The notes under the pieces are model-generated. The model saw only the letters and a program-made list of their open reading frames with translations. It did no database searches and was not told the origin of the DNA. Below, piece by piece: positions 36,069 to 45,618 of a DNA stretch of 64,000 nt. The position numbers were made by a program, and so were the translations under genes. Source of the DNA: Roseiarcus sp963696665. Its GTDB lineage: Bacteria > Pseudomonadota > Alphaproteobacteria > Rhizobiales > Beijerinckiaceae. The first letter of the stretch is position 1. Every line of letters starts with the position of its first letter. The stretch covers positions 186,001 to 250,000 of the forward strand of contig CAVOLE010000028.1 in NCBI GenBank assembly GCA_963696665.1, given 5' to 3'.

Positions 36069-38576
36069 CTAGATCACCGGACAGGGCTTCACGCCCCAAA
36101 TCTCCTTGGCGTATTGCGCGATCGTGCGGTCGCTTGAGAACTTGCCCGAGCCGGCAAGGTTGAGAATGACCTTTTCCGTCCATTCGTTCGGTTTGTGGTG
36201 GAGATCGCACAGCCTCCCGTCGGCGTGGAGATAGGAGGTGAGATCGGCCAGGTGCATGAAGTGGTCGCCATTGGTGAGCAGCGCCCCGCGCAGGGGTTCG
36301 AAGATCCCAGGCTCGTGCGGACTGAAATGATCGGAGAAGATCAGGTCGAGCGCCTTCCGGGTCTCCGGCTCATTTTCATAGTGCCAATAGGGGCTGTACC
36401 AAGCCTGGCTGCTGGCGACTTGCTGCGCGGTGAGGCCGAACAAGAAGAAATTCTCTTCGCCCGCCTCCTCAGCCATTTCGATCGTGGCGCCGTCGCGCGT
36501 CCCGATGGTCAAGGCGCCGTTCATCATGAACTTCATGTTGCTGGTGCCGCTCGCCTCGTAGCCGGCGGTCGAGATTTGGTTCGAGACATCGGCCGCGGGG
36601 ATGCAGCGCTCGGCCAGCGTGACGTTGTATTCCGGCAGGAACACGACCTTGAGCTTGCCCTGCATCGCCGGATCAGCGTCGATCGTCTGCGCCAGATTGT
36701 TGATGAACTTGATGATGACCTTCGCGAGATAGTAGGCCGGCGCCGCCTTGCCCGCGAAGAAGAACGTGCGCGGCGGAAGAGCGAGACCCGGATTCTCGCG
36801 CAGACGCTGATAGAGGACGACGATTCTCAGACCGTTGAGAAGCTGGCGCTTATATTCGTGAATGCGCTTGATCTGGCAATCGAAGATGGTGTCCGGATCA
36901 ACGGTGACGTCCGTGTGCCTTTTGACCCAGTCGGCGAACCGCGCCTTGCCTGCGCGCTGGGCTTTTTGAACGTCCGCCAGGAACGCCGCGTCCTTCGCCA
37001 ACGGCCGAAGCTTTTGCAAATCGGAGAGCTCGGTGATCCAGGAATCGCCGATAGCGCCCGAAATTGTTTCAGCGAGAATCGGATTTGCAAGCTTGAGCCA
37101 GCGTCTCGGCGTGACCCCGTTCGTCTTGTTGTTAAAGCGCTCGGGGAAAGCCTCCGCGAGGTCTTTGACCGTCGTTTTGCGCAAGAGCTCGGAATGGATC
37201 GCAGCCACTCCATTCGTGCTGTGAGACCCGACGATCGCCAAATTGGCCATGCGAATGCTTTGCGTCTGGCCTTCCTCAACGATGCTCGTACGCGCCGCGC
37301 GCCCGGGGTCGCTGGGATAACGGGCGCGAATGTCGTCGAGCAGTCGACGGTTGATTTCGAAGATGATCTCGAGTTGGCGCGGAATGAGGATGCGCATCCA
37401 GTCGACCGGCCAACGCTCCAGCGCCTCAGGGAGCAGCGTGTGGTTGGTGTAGGCGAGCGTTGCGCGCGTGACCTCCCACGCTTCGTCCCACCCCAGATGC
37501 TTTTCATCCAAGAGGATGCGCATGAGTTCCGGCACTGCGAGAGTCGGATGCGTGTCGTTGAGCTGAATGGCGGCCTTTTCGGGCAAAAGCCGCCAATCGG
37601 AATCCAACTCCCGAAACCTGCGAACCGCGTCGGCCAGCGAACACGCGACGAGGAAGTATTCCTGCATCAGCCGAAGTTCGCGTCCCTGCAGCGTATGGTC
37701 ATCCGGATAGAGAACACGGGTGAGCAATTCGGCGTTGAGCGCCTCAGCAATCGCAGCGACGAAATCGCCTCCGCTGAACTGCTGAAAGTTAAACGAGTCC
37801 GCGGCGGTTGCGCTCCACAAACGCAGCGTGTTGACCGTCTTGCCGCCGTAGCCGACCACCGGTCGATCATAGGGAACGCCGATGAGCGTCGAAGGCCTGT
37901 TCGGGATCATGCGAAGCTTGCCTTCGCGCAATTCAAACGAGCAGCCGAACGTCACTTGGACGCTTTCCGCCGGCCGCACGATCTCCCAGGGATCTGGATG
38001 AGCGAGCCAGTTGTCCGGGCGCTCCTCCTGCCAACCGTTTCTAATCTTCTGTTGGAAGATGCCATGCTCGTAGCGCAAGCCATATCCCATGGCGGGCAAT
38101 TGCATCGTCGCCATCGAGTCGAGGAAGCAGGCGGCCAGACGGCCTAGACCGCCATTGCCCAATCCCGCGTCGGGCTCCTCGTGAAGGATCTCCCACCAGT
38201 CGCGACCATCGGCGCCGAAACTCGGCCCCACAATGGGATCGAGCAGGAGGTTCATCACATTGTTGCCGAGCGAACGGCCGATCAGAAACTCGATCGAGAC
38301 GTAGTAAATTCGCTTCGGATTCTCACGCGCGTAGGTCTTGTGCGTCCGCAGCCAGCGGTCCGAAAGAATGTCTCTTACCGCGCGGGCAGCCGCCTTGTAG
38401 CGCTCCCGCGTATTTGCGGTCTCGGGCTCGACGATATTGTCGTACTTCAGATGCCGCTCGTAGAGCGCATCGGGCGCGCCGGAGAAGAGCGCCGCGCTGA
38501 TCGCGTAGCCCTTGAGAAGCGCGGCGGCGTCCGGCGTGGCTTGCGCCGCCCGGCTAAGCTCTTGCACGTCGTTCAT
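36069..38576 (-). CDS. glgP: glycogen/alpha-glucan phosphorylase
   Basis: Releases glucose-1-phosphate from alpha-1,4-glucans; an 835-residue GT35 enzyme. Landmarks are KRIYYVSIEFLIGRSLGNN, EPDAGLGNGGLGRLAACFLD, AIQLNDTHPTLAVPELMR, VKRIHEYKRQLLNGL and the pyridoxal-phosphate region EASGTSNMKFMMNGAL with the cofactor-binding Lys. An upstream in-frame ATG would add 58 poorly conserved residues, so the ATG at MNDVQELS is used. It is downstream of the phosphoketolase gene on the same strand, 82 bases away, suggesting co-expression: glycogen carbon is fed to hexose phosphate and on to acetyl phosphate. Confidence 0.96.
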   Translation of the reverse strand: MNDVQELSRAAQATPDAAALLKGYAISAALFSGAPDALYERHLKYDNIVEPETANTRERYKAAARAVRDILSDRWLRTHKTYARENPKRIYYVSIEFLIGRSLGNNVMNLLLDPIVGPSFGADGRDWWEILHEEPDAGLGNGGLGRLAACFLDSMATMQLPAMGYGLRYEHGIFQQKIRNGWQEERPDNWLAHPDPWEIVRPAESVQVTFGCSFELREGKLRMIPNRPSTLIGVPYDRPVVGYGGKTVNTLRLWSATAADSFNFQQFSGGDFVAAIAEALNAELLTRVLYPDDHTLQGRELRLMQEYFLVACSLADAVRRFRELDSDWRLLPEKAAIQLNDTHPTLAVPELMRILLDEKHLGWDEAWEVTRATLAYTNHTLLPEALERWPVDWMRILIPRQLEIIFEINRRLLDDIRARYPSDPGRAARTSIVEEGQTQSIRMANLAIVGSHSTNGVAAIHSELLRKTTVKDLAEAFPERFNNKTNGVTPRRWLKLANPILAETISGAIGDSWITELSDLQKLRPLAKDAAFLADVQKAQRAGKARFADWVKRHTDVTVDPDTIFDCQIKRIHEYKRQLLNGLRIVVLYQRLRENPGLALPPRTFFFAGKAAPAYYLAKVIIKFINNLAQTIDADPAMQGKLKVVFLPEYNVTLAERCIPAADVSNQISTAGYEASGTSNMKFMMNGALTIGTRDGATIEMAEEAGEENFFLFGLTAQQVASSQAWYSPYWHYENEPETRKALDLIFSDHFSPHEPGIFEPLRGALLTNGDHFMHLADLTSYLHADGRLCDLHHKPNEWTEKVILNLAGSGKFSSDRTIAQYAKEIWGVKPCPVI

Positions 38577-38658
38577 TGGCCCGGCCCTCCCGAAAAGGCC
38601 TTGATACGCGGCGCTTGTGACGCTCAGGCGACGGCGGGCCTCATGCCGGCCGGACCCA

Positions 38659-41107
38659 TCACACGTTGTCGCCCTCGGTCGAACTCGCAGCCCGCGCCTT
38701 CTGGCCGCCCCAGGTCCAATTCTTGATCTCCGGCATGTCGTCGCCGACACGGCAGATGTATTCGCGATGATCGATCAGCTTGTTGCGGATTTCCTGCTTG
38801 GCGTAAGCGGCGCGCTCGCCAAGCTTCGGCACGCGGTCAACGACGTCGCTGACCAGATGGAACCGGTCGATCTGGTTGAGCACGCACATGTCGAAGGGCG
38901 TGGTCGTCGTTCCCTCTTCTTTGTAGCCACGCACATGAATGTTGTCGTGGCCGGTCCGCCGATAAGTTAGGCGATGGATGAGCCATGGGTAGCCGTGAAA
39001 GGCGAAGATGATCGGCTTGTCGACCGTGAACAGCGCATCGAAGTCGCGGTCGGGAAGGCCGTGCGGATGCTCGCTCGCCGGCTGCAGCGTCATCAGATCG
39101 ACGACGTTGACAACGCGAACCTTCAATTCTGGCGCGTACTCGCGCAGGAGGCTGACCGCGGCCAGAGTCTCGAGCGTCGGCACGTCGCCGCAGCAGGCCA
39201 TCACGACATCCGGCTCGGCTCCGCGGTCGTTGCTGGCCCATGGAAAGATGCCGAGCCCCGCCTCGCAGTGCTTGATCGCCTCGTCCATGGTCAGCCATTG
39301 CGGCGACGGCTGTTTGCCTGCGACGACGACATTCACGTAGTTGCGGCTCTTCAGGCAATGGTTGGTGACCGAAAGCAGGCAATTCGCGTCGGGGGGCAAA
39401 TAGATCCGCACCACCTCGGCCTTCTTGTTCATCACGTGGTCGATGAAGCCGGGGTCCTGGTGGGAAAAGCCGTTGTGGTCCTGGCGCCAGACGTGGCTCG
39501 ACAAAAGATAGTTGAGCGAGGCGATCGGGCGGCGCCACTTGATTTCGTTGCAGACCTTCAGCCATTTCGCATGCTGGTTGAGCATGGAATCAACGATGTG
39601 GATAAAGGCCTCGTAGCAGGAGAAGAAGCCGTGCCGGCCGGTCAGCAGGTAGCCTTCGAGCCAGCCCTGGCACTGGTGTTCGCTCAGCATCTCCATCACG
39701 CGTCCGTCGGGCGCGAGATGGTCGTCGTAAGGAAAGGTCTCGGCGACCCAGGCGCGGTTGGTGACCTCGAGCACGTCCTGCCAGCGGTTGGAATTGTTCT
39801 CGTCCGGGCTGAACAGGCGGAAGTTCCGCTGCTCCAGATTGAGTTTCATCACGTCGCGCAGGAATTGGCCCATGACCCGAGTCGCCTCGGCGATTGTGGC
39901 GCCGGGCGAAGGCACATCCACCGCATAGTCGCGGAAGTTCGGAAGCTTTAGGTCCCGCAAGAGCGCGCCGCCATTGGCGTGCGGATTGGCGCTCATGCGG
40001 CGCGTTCCATGCGGCGGAAGCGTCGCGAGCTCGGCCTTGAGGCGGCCCGTGTCGTCGAACAGTTCCTCGGGCCGATAAGACTTCATCCACGTCTCGAGGA
40101 TGCGCACATGCTCGGGGTGGCCGCGCATCTCGCTCATCGGCACCTGGTGCGAGCGCCAATATCCCTCCTCCCTCTTGCCGTCGATCTCCTTGGGACAAGT
40201 CCAGCCCTTAGGCGTGCGCATGACGATCATCGGCCAGATCGGGCGTTTGGAAAATCCATGCTTCCGGGCGTTTGCCTGGATGTCGCGGATCTCACCGATC
40301 ACTGTTTCGAGCGTGGTCGCCATAAGCTCGTGCATCACGGCCGGCTCATGCCCCTCGACGAAATGGGGCGCGTATCCATAGCCGCGAAGAAGCGAGTTCG
40401 AGCTCCTCATGGCTGATCCGCGCCAGCACCGTCGGGTTGGCGATCTTGTAGCCATTGAGATGCAGGATCGGCAGCACGGCGCCGTCGCGCGCCGGATTGA
40501 GGAATTTGTTGGAATGCCAGCTCGTGGCGAGCGGCCCCGTCTCCGCTTCGCCGTCGCCAACGACTGCAGCGACGATGAGGTCGGGGTTGTCGAACGCCGC
40601 GCCGTAGGCATGGGAAAGCGCGTAGCCGAGCTCGCCGCCTTCGTGAATGGAGCCGGGCGTCTCAGGCGCCACGTGGCTCGGAATCCCGCCTGGAAACGAG
40701 AACTGGGTGAAGAGCCGCTTCATGCCCTCGGCGTCTTGCGAGACGCCCGGATAGATCTCGCTGTAGGTGCCTTCGAGATAGGTGTTGGCGACGATCCCCG
40801 GCCCGCCGTGCCCGGGGCCGGTGACGTAGATCATGTCGAGGTCGTATTTCTTGATCAGCCGGTTGAGGTGCGCATAGATGAAATTGAGGCCGGGCGTCGT
40901 GCCCCAGTGCCCGAGCAGACGCGGCTTGATGTGCTCTTCTTTGAGAGGCTCACGCAGCAGGGGATTGTCGAAAAGATAGATTTGACCCACGGACAGATAG
41001 TTGGCGGCCCGCCAGTAGGCGTCGATGAGCGCGCTTTCGGCTTTCGACAGCGTGCTTGTGGCTTTCGTCGCGGTTTCCTTTTTCGACAGAGCGGTCGTGG
41101 TCGCCAT
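38659..41107 (-). CDS. xfp: xylulose-5-phosphate/fructose-6-phosphate phosphoketolase; one frame break
   Basis: Thiamine-diphosphate enzyme that splits xylulose-5-P or fructose-6-P with phosphate to give acetyl phosphate and an aldose phosphate. It contains YLSVGQIYLFDNPLL, GHWGTTPGLNFIYAHLN, GPGHGGPGIVANTYLEG, the ThDP motif VGDGEAETGPLATSWHSNKF, SHQDPGFIDHVMNKKAEVVR and LEGYLLTGRHGFFSCYEAFI. One extra base near 40393, in HEELEL-LLRGYGYAP, breaks the frame; without it the protein is 815 residues, normal for the family. The ATG chosen has GAGGAG six bases upstream. It probably forms a unit with glgP. Confidence 0.93.
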
Positions 41108-41274
41108 CGTCATCTCCTCTCTGTGTTTCGTTCTCGCGCCGTTCAGGAGGCTTAGTGTTGGCCGATATCATTCGCATGACAAGGCGCCCCGGGCGCGCTT
41201 GAGCTTCCGTTCAATCTCAGGATGGGTCGCGCGCATCAAGGCCGAATGTCACGGCGAGCCAGCAGGCGTCGGCT

Positions 41275-41472
41275 CTATGGCTCGGGCGCGCCCTCGACTT
41301 CCGACTTGGCGCGTAACCAATGGTCAAGCTCGCGGCCCTCCGGTTGGCCTTCGTCAACCCAGATGTGGTAAGCGCGCTCCCGGATCTGGCCGTCTTTGGT
41401 CCCGAGATCCTTTTCGATCGGAAGGTCGCCGTGAGCGCCCAAATCCAATTCAACCAGCGGCTCATTGGCCAT
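41275..41472 (-). CDS. DUF2934 small protein
   Basis: A 65-residue protein with the DUF2934 core: IRERAYHIWVDEGQPEGRELDHWLRAKSE contains the ERAYxIWxxEGxPxGxxxxHW pattern. The family is small, soluble, acidic and of unknown function, abundant in Hyphomicrobiales, often near stress or carbon-metabolism genes. The frame is open much further upstream; the ATG at MANEPLVEL gives the typical size. It lies upstream of phosphoketolase on the same strand (about 170 bases). Confidence 0.8.
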   Translation of the reverse strand: MANEPLVELDLGAHGDLPIEKDLGTKDGQIRERAYHIWVDEGQPEGRELDHWLRAKSEVEGAPEP

Positions 41473-41654
41473 CGATTGGCCCTCCTCAGCGCTTCGCCTT
41501 CGGCGATCCGCGGCTCCACGTTGTGCCGATTTTGTGACAATTGAACGACGGCGTCGCCGAAACTCCTTTCGCGCTAGCATTGCGTTGGGTCCAAACTTAG
41601 TCCAACTGAACGGCGTCGCCTGACGCGCCAATAGGGCGGATAAGGAAGCTTTCC

Positions 41655-42521
41655 ATGTCTGTTGCGCCGATCCACGCCGACAATTCCGCACAGGCCGAAT
41701 ATTGGAGCTGCGTGGCCGGACCGAAATGGACCGACAATCAAGAGCATCAGGATCAGGTTCTCCGCCCGGTTTCCGACCGGCTCATCGCCGCAGCGGAGCC
41801 AAAGCCTGGCGATCGGGTGGTCGACGTCGGCTGCGGCTGCGGCGCGACGACTATCGACTTCGCCGCGCTTGTGAGCCCCGGCGGAGAAGTCTTGGGGCTC
41901 GACATATCCGAGCCGATGCTCGGACGCGCCCGCGAGCGCGCGCAGCCATTCCCCTCGATAAGGTTCGAACTCGCCGACGCCACCGTCTACGACTTCGAGC
42001 GCTGCGAGGCCGACCTCATCGTGTCGCGGTTCGGCGTCATGTTCTTCGCCGATCCGGCGAAGTCGTTCGCCAACCTGCGCAAGGGCCTTAAAGCCGGCGG
42101 ACGGCTCGCCTTCGCCTCATGGCGCGAGGCCAAGCAGAATCCTTTCTTCATCCTGCCGCTGCGCGAAGCCGCCAAGCACGCCCCTCCCCTGCCCGAAACG
42201 GACCCCGAAGCGCCGGGACCATTCGCCTTCGCCAGCGAGGCGCGGGTGCGCCGGATTCTCGCCAACGCTGGCTTCGCCGACATCGTTCTCACTCCCCATG
42301 ACCTCGAGCTCGACATCGCTGTCGGTCGCGGGCTCGAAACCGCGGTCCGGGCGGCGACGATGATCGGCCCGACGAGCCGGATGCTCGACGGCCAGAGCGA
42401 AGCGGTTCGCGCCGCGGCGACCGCGGATATTCGCAAAGCGCTCGCCGCCCACGCTCAGGGCGACAGCGTGCCGCTTGGCGCGGCGATCTGGATCGTCACG
42501 GCGACGAACGCGGGCCCATAG
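41655..42521 (+). CDS. class I SAM-dependent methyltransferase
   Basis: A 288-residue methyltransferase. Motif I is VVDVGCGCGATTIDFA (about residues 55-70), the acidic SAM-ribose residue is in VLGLDISEPML, motif II is ADATVYDFE, and a ADLIVSRFGVMFFADP segment follows as in UbiE/Methyltransf_11-type enzymes. The N-terminal NSAQAEYWSCVAGPKW segment is typical of a group of uncharacterised alphaproteobacterial methyltransferases. The substrate is unknown. It is convergent with the iron-sulfur protein gene, with 28 bases between the stops. Confidence 0.85.
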   Translation: MSVAPIHADNSAQAEYWSCVAGPKWTDNQEHQDQVLRPVSDRLIAAAEPKPGDRVVDVGCGCGATTIDFAALVSPGGEVLGLDISEPMLGRARERAQPFPSIRFELADATVYDFERCEADLIVSRFGVMFFADPAKSFANLRKGLKAGGRLAFASWREAKQNPFFILPLREAAKHAPPLPETDPEAPGPFAFASEARVRRILANAGFADIVLTPHDLELDIAVGRGLETAVRAATMIGPTSRMLDGQSEAVRAAATADIRKALAAHAQGDSVPLGAAIWIVTATNAGP

Positions 42522-42549
42522 CGGGCCCAAATCCGGGGCCAACTCGTCT

Positions 42550-43237
42550 TCAGCCGCGGTCCTGCCCGCGCAGGAACGCAGCCATGAAGAAATTGGCCTG
42601 TTCAGGCCCGTAGGCATGTTCCGCCCCGACTGGGCAGGCGCGACGGGCGCGGCAACCAAAGCCCATGCAATCCGCGCCGGCCACGCTTCGAAGATGGCCC
42701 AGGCACGCCGCGACATCATAGCCGGCGCTTGAAAACGCGCCGACCGGACAGGCGCTCAAGCACCAGCGTCCGGTGCAGGATTCGCATGGGGCTCGGACTG
42801 TCGCCGGCTCGGCAATGGCGAGCTTTTCGCTAAGCCCGAGCGCGCCGCGGTAGGAATGCCACAGCCCGTAGCGCGGATGGATCAGAATTCCGATCGGAGA
42901 GGGATGGACTGGCTCGGCGCGCTGCGCCCATTGCTGGAATGGCAAGAAGGGCGGCCCGCCAAAGGGAAACAGCGCTTTCGCGCCGAGTTCGCCCGCCAGG
43001 CGCCTCGATCACCCGCCGGCTCCAGCGGTCGAGCGGATCGGCGAGGCCGTCGCTCGCCTCTGGGCTCGCCGCAAATGCGCTCCAGCCCTCGCGCCCGGCC
43101 ATGCCGGCGAGCACGATGCTTTGGACATCGGCGAGCACGCCGGCCCGCTCACGCTCCTCGAGGAGGAAAGCGCCCCGCGGAACGAGGCCAATTCCCCGGA
43201 TGGCGGCGAAGACAGTCTCAACCTCAGCGCCGTTCAC
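42550..43237 (-). CDS. ferredoxin-type 4Fe-4S protein; one frame break
   Basis: The product carries two cysteine clusters near its C terminus: CESCTGRWCLSACPVG and CMGFGCRARRACPVG, suited to two 4Fe-4S clusters in the style of QueG-like or reductive ferredoxin domains. The N-terminal part (VNGAEVETVFAAIRGIGLVP) is separated by an extra base near 43000; removing it joins RWSRRVIEA to LAGELGAKALFPFGGPPFLP and gives 228 residues. The GTG start has AGGA seven to eight bases upstream; an upstream ATG would add about 30 unlikely residues. The electron-transfer partner is unknown. Confidence 0.75.
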
Positions 43238-43399
43238 TCGGATCGTCCTGTGCGCAGGCGACACGTCGTGGTTGGCCTTATCCGCATGTGAGTCATGTTG
43301 GTTTATATACGAACCATCTTGCGCCAAGCCCCCGCATAGCGCAAAAACTTAAAACGCGCGCCGGCGAGAGCGCGAGCGGCGCGACGGCGGAGGCTCTCA

Positions 43400-44188
43400 T
43401 TGGACGCAGCCTATGTTCAGCTCGACGAGGATCGCTTCCGAGCGACGGCGCTCACCCGCGGGCCTTGGCATCCCGACCATCAGCACGCCGGCCCGCCCTC
43501 CGCGCTGATCTGCCGCGCGATCGAACGCGCCGCCGGCAAGGACGGATTGACCCATCTCGCGCGCCTCACCGTCAATCTCATTCGGCCCACGCCCATCGGG
43601 GAGTGCCGCGTCGACGTCGCGGCGGACTACGTCGGCCGGAGCACAGGCCACTATTCCGGGCGCCTGACCGCGACGGACAAGGACGTTGCGCGTTTCACCG
43701 CACTCGTGCAGCGCGAGGAGGATTCGCCGGTGCCTGAGGGAACGCTCGGGCATCCGCCGCCGGCCGCGCCGAAGCCGCCCGACCAATGCCCGGTCGTCAC
43801 CATGACTTTTTTGGACGGAACCTTCGGCTACGGCCACTTGGTGGAAAATCGGCTCGCGGCGGGGCGCTTCTTCAAAGGCCCCTGCGCCGCCTGGTTTCGC
43901 ATGAAGCATCCGCTGGTCAAGGGCGAGACTCCGAGCCCCTATCAGCGCGTGGCGGTCGCGGGCGACTCGGGCAACGGGATCAGCGCCGCGCTGGACTTCA
44001 AGAAGTACGTTTTCCTCAACTGCGATCTGACCATCAACCTCTTCCGCCGGCCGCAGGGAGAGTGGATCTGCCTCGAGGCGCGCAGCCTCTTCGGCGACAA
44101 CGGCTGCGGGCTCGCCAAATCCGCCCTCTACGACGAACGGGGACTGATCGGGCGGGCGACGCAGAGCCTGGCGGTGAAGCCGCGGTAA
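43400..44188 (+). CDS. TesB-like acyl-CoA thioesterase-family protein
   Basis: A 262-residue double-hotdog protein. The N-terminal half has TRGPWHPDHQHAGPPSALICRAIE and LARLTVNLIRPTPIGE; the C-terminal half has RVAVAGDSGNGISAALDF and the Asp-containing NCDLTINLFRRPQGEW, then LARS-type FGDNGCGLAKSALYDERG. This matches the thioesterase family annotated as acyl-CoA thioesterase domain proteins. The TTG start has GGAGG six bases upstream. It is convergent with pgk across a palindromic repeat. Substrate chain length is not predictable. Confidence 0.85.
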   Translation: MDAAYVQLDEDRFRATALTRGPWHPDHQHAGPPSALICRAIERAAGKDGLTHLARLTVNLIRPTPIGECRVDVAADYVGRSTGHYSGRLTATDKDVARFTALVQREEDSPVPEGTLGHPPPAAPKPPDQCPVVTMTFLDGTFGYGHLVENRLAAGRFFKGPCAAWFRMKHPLVKGETPSPYQRVAVAGDSGNGISAALDFKKYVFLNCDLTINLFRRPQGEWICLEARSLFGDNGCGLAKSALYDERGLIGRATQSLAVKPR

Positions 44189-44217
44189 AAGGGGCCCGCT
44201 ATCCCTTCTCCCCGCAC

Positions 44218-44328
44218 AGGGCGTCGAGAGACGCCCGTCCTTCGACGGGCTTTGCGGGGGCCGATGGCCGCCAGCGGCAAATCGCCTCGCCCCTCACCCC
44301 TGCCCTCTCCCCGCAAGCGGGGCGAGGG
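44218..44328. repeat. palindromic repeat block between convergent genes
   Basis: Begins with a 34-bp sequence identical to 52666-52699 that can form GGGCGTC-GAGA-GACGCCC or the overlapping GCCCGTC-CTTC-GACGGGC hairpin. It ends with CCCTCTCCCCGC-AA-GCGGGGCGAGGG (12-bp arms, one mismatch). Located between the thioesterase and pgk stop codons, where it may terminate transcription from both sides. Confidence 0.8.
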
Positions 44329-44340
44329 GGCTACGCGCCC

Positions 44341-45540
44341 CTACTTCACCCTCAGCGCCTCGACGCCCGGCAGCGCCTTGCCTTCCATCCATTCGAGGAA
44401 TGCGCCGCCCGCGGTCGAGACATAGGTGAAATCGTCAGCGATCTTGGCCTCGTTGAGCGCGGCGACGGTGTCGCCGCCTCCGGCCACCGATGTCAACTTG
44501 CCTTGCTTGGTGAGCGAAGCCGCCGTTCTTGCGATCGCCATCGTTGCCGCCTCGAAAGGCGGCGTCTCGAACGCGCCGAACGGCCCGTTCCACACCAGCG
44601 TCTTCGCGTGCGCCAGAACCTCTTCGACGCCCGTCACGGACTTCGGGCCAATATCAAGGATCATCTCCTCTTGAGGCACATGATCGACGTCGACGACATG
44701 CGCGTGGACATGAGGCTTGAGCTCCGCCGCGACCGTCGCGTCGATCGGCAGCAGGATGCGGCATTTGGCCTTCTCGGCCGCCGCGACGATGGAACGCGCG
44801 GTGTCCGCCAGATCCTTCTCGCACAGCGACTTGCCGACCCCCTTGCCCTCCGCGAACAGAAAAGTGTTGGCCATGCCCCCGCCGATAATGAGGACGTCGA
44901 CCTTGTTCACGAGATTGCCGAGGAGTTCCAGCTTGGTCGACACTTTGGCGCCGCCGACGATCGCCGCGACCGGCCGCGCCGGATTGCCAAGCGCGAGCTG
45001 CAGCGCTTCGAGCTCCTTCTGCATCGCCCGCCCTGCATGCGCCGGCAACTTATGGGCAAGCCCCTCCGTTGTCGCGTGCGCGCGATGAGCGGCGGAGAAG
45101 GCGTCATTGACATAGAGGTCGCCGAGCTTGGCGAGCTCCTCGACATGCGCCGGATCGTTCTTCTCCTCGCCCTTATGAAAGCGGGTGTTCTCGAGCAGAA
45201 GCACGTCGCCGTTCTTCATCTTGGCGATCGCGTCGTCGGCTGTCTTGCCGATGCAGTCGGAGCAGAAGGCGACCGGCCGCTTGATGATATCGGCGACCGC
45301 GGCGGCGACGGGTTTGAGCGAATTGGCGTCGTCCGGGCCGCCCTTGGGCCGACCGAAATGCGCGAGAAGAATAACCTTGCCGCCCTTGTCCGCAATCTCG
45401 GTGATGGTCGACGCCACCCGTTCGATGCGCGTCGCGTCGGTCACCCGGCCGCCTTCGGTCGGGACGTTGAGATCGACGCGCAAGAGGACGCGCTTGCCGG
45501 CGACGTCAGCATCATCGAGGGTGCGGAACGGTTTGCTCAT
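44341..45540 (-). CDS. pgk: phosphoglycerate kinase
   Basis: Interconverts 1,3-bisphosphoglycerate and 3-phosphoglycerate with ADP/ATP. The 399-residue protein has RVLLRVDLNVPTEGG, LLAHFGRPKGG, LLLENTRFHKGEE, VNDAFSAAHRAHAT, VGGAKVSTKLELLGNL, WNGPFGAFETPPF and SVAGGGDTVAAL, all intact. The start MSKPFRTL gives the standard N terminus. It is the last gene of the tkt-(methyltransferase)-gap-pgk group, 78 bases after gap. The function is secure; use in glycolysis, gluconeogenesis or a Calvin cycle cannot be told from this gene. Confidence 0.97.
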   Translation of the reverse strand: MSKPFRTLDDADVAGKRVLLRVDLNVPTEGGRVTDATRIERVASTITEIADKGGKVILLAHFGRPKGGPDDANSLKPVAAAVADIIKRPVAFCSDCIGKTADDAIAKMKNGDVLLLENTRFHKGEEKNDPAHVEELAKLGDLYVNDAFSAAHRAHATTEGLAHKLPAHAGRAMQKELEALQLALGNPARPVAAIVGGAKVSTKLELLGNLVNKVDVLIIGGGMANTFLFAEGKGVGKSLCEKDLADTARSIVAAAEKAKCRILLPIDATVAAELKPHVHAHVVDVDHVPQEEMILDIGPKSVTGVEEVLAHAKTLVWNGPFGAFETPPFEAATMAIARTAASLTKQGKLTSVAGGGDTVAALNEAKIADDFTYVSTAGGAFLEWMEGKALPGVEALRVK

Positions 45541-45618
45541 CTCAGCGCCTCTCAAGCTTCCGACGGCAGCGATGCGTTCACGACTCTGGACCCCGCTTTC
45601 GCGAGGATGACCCTCCCC

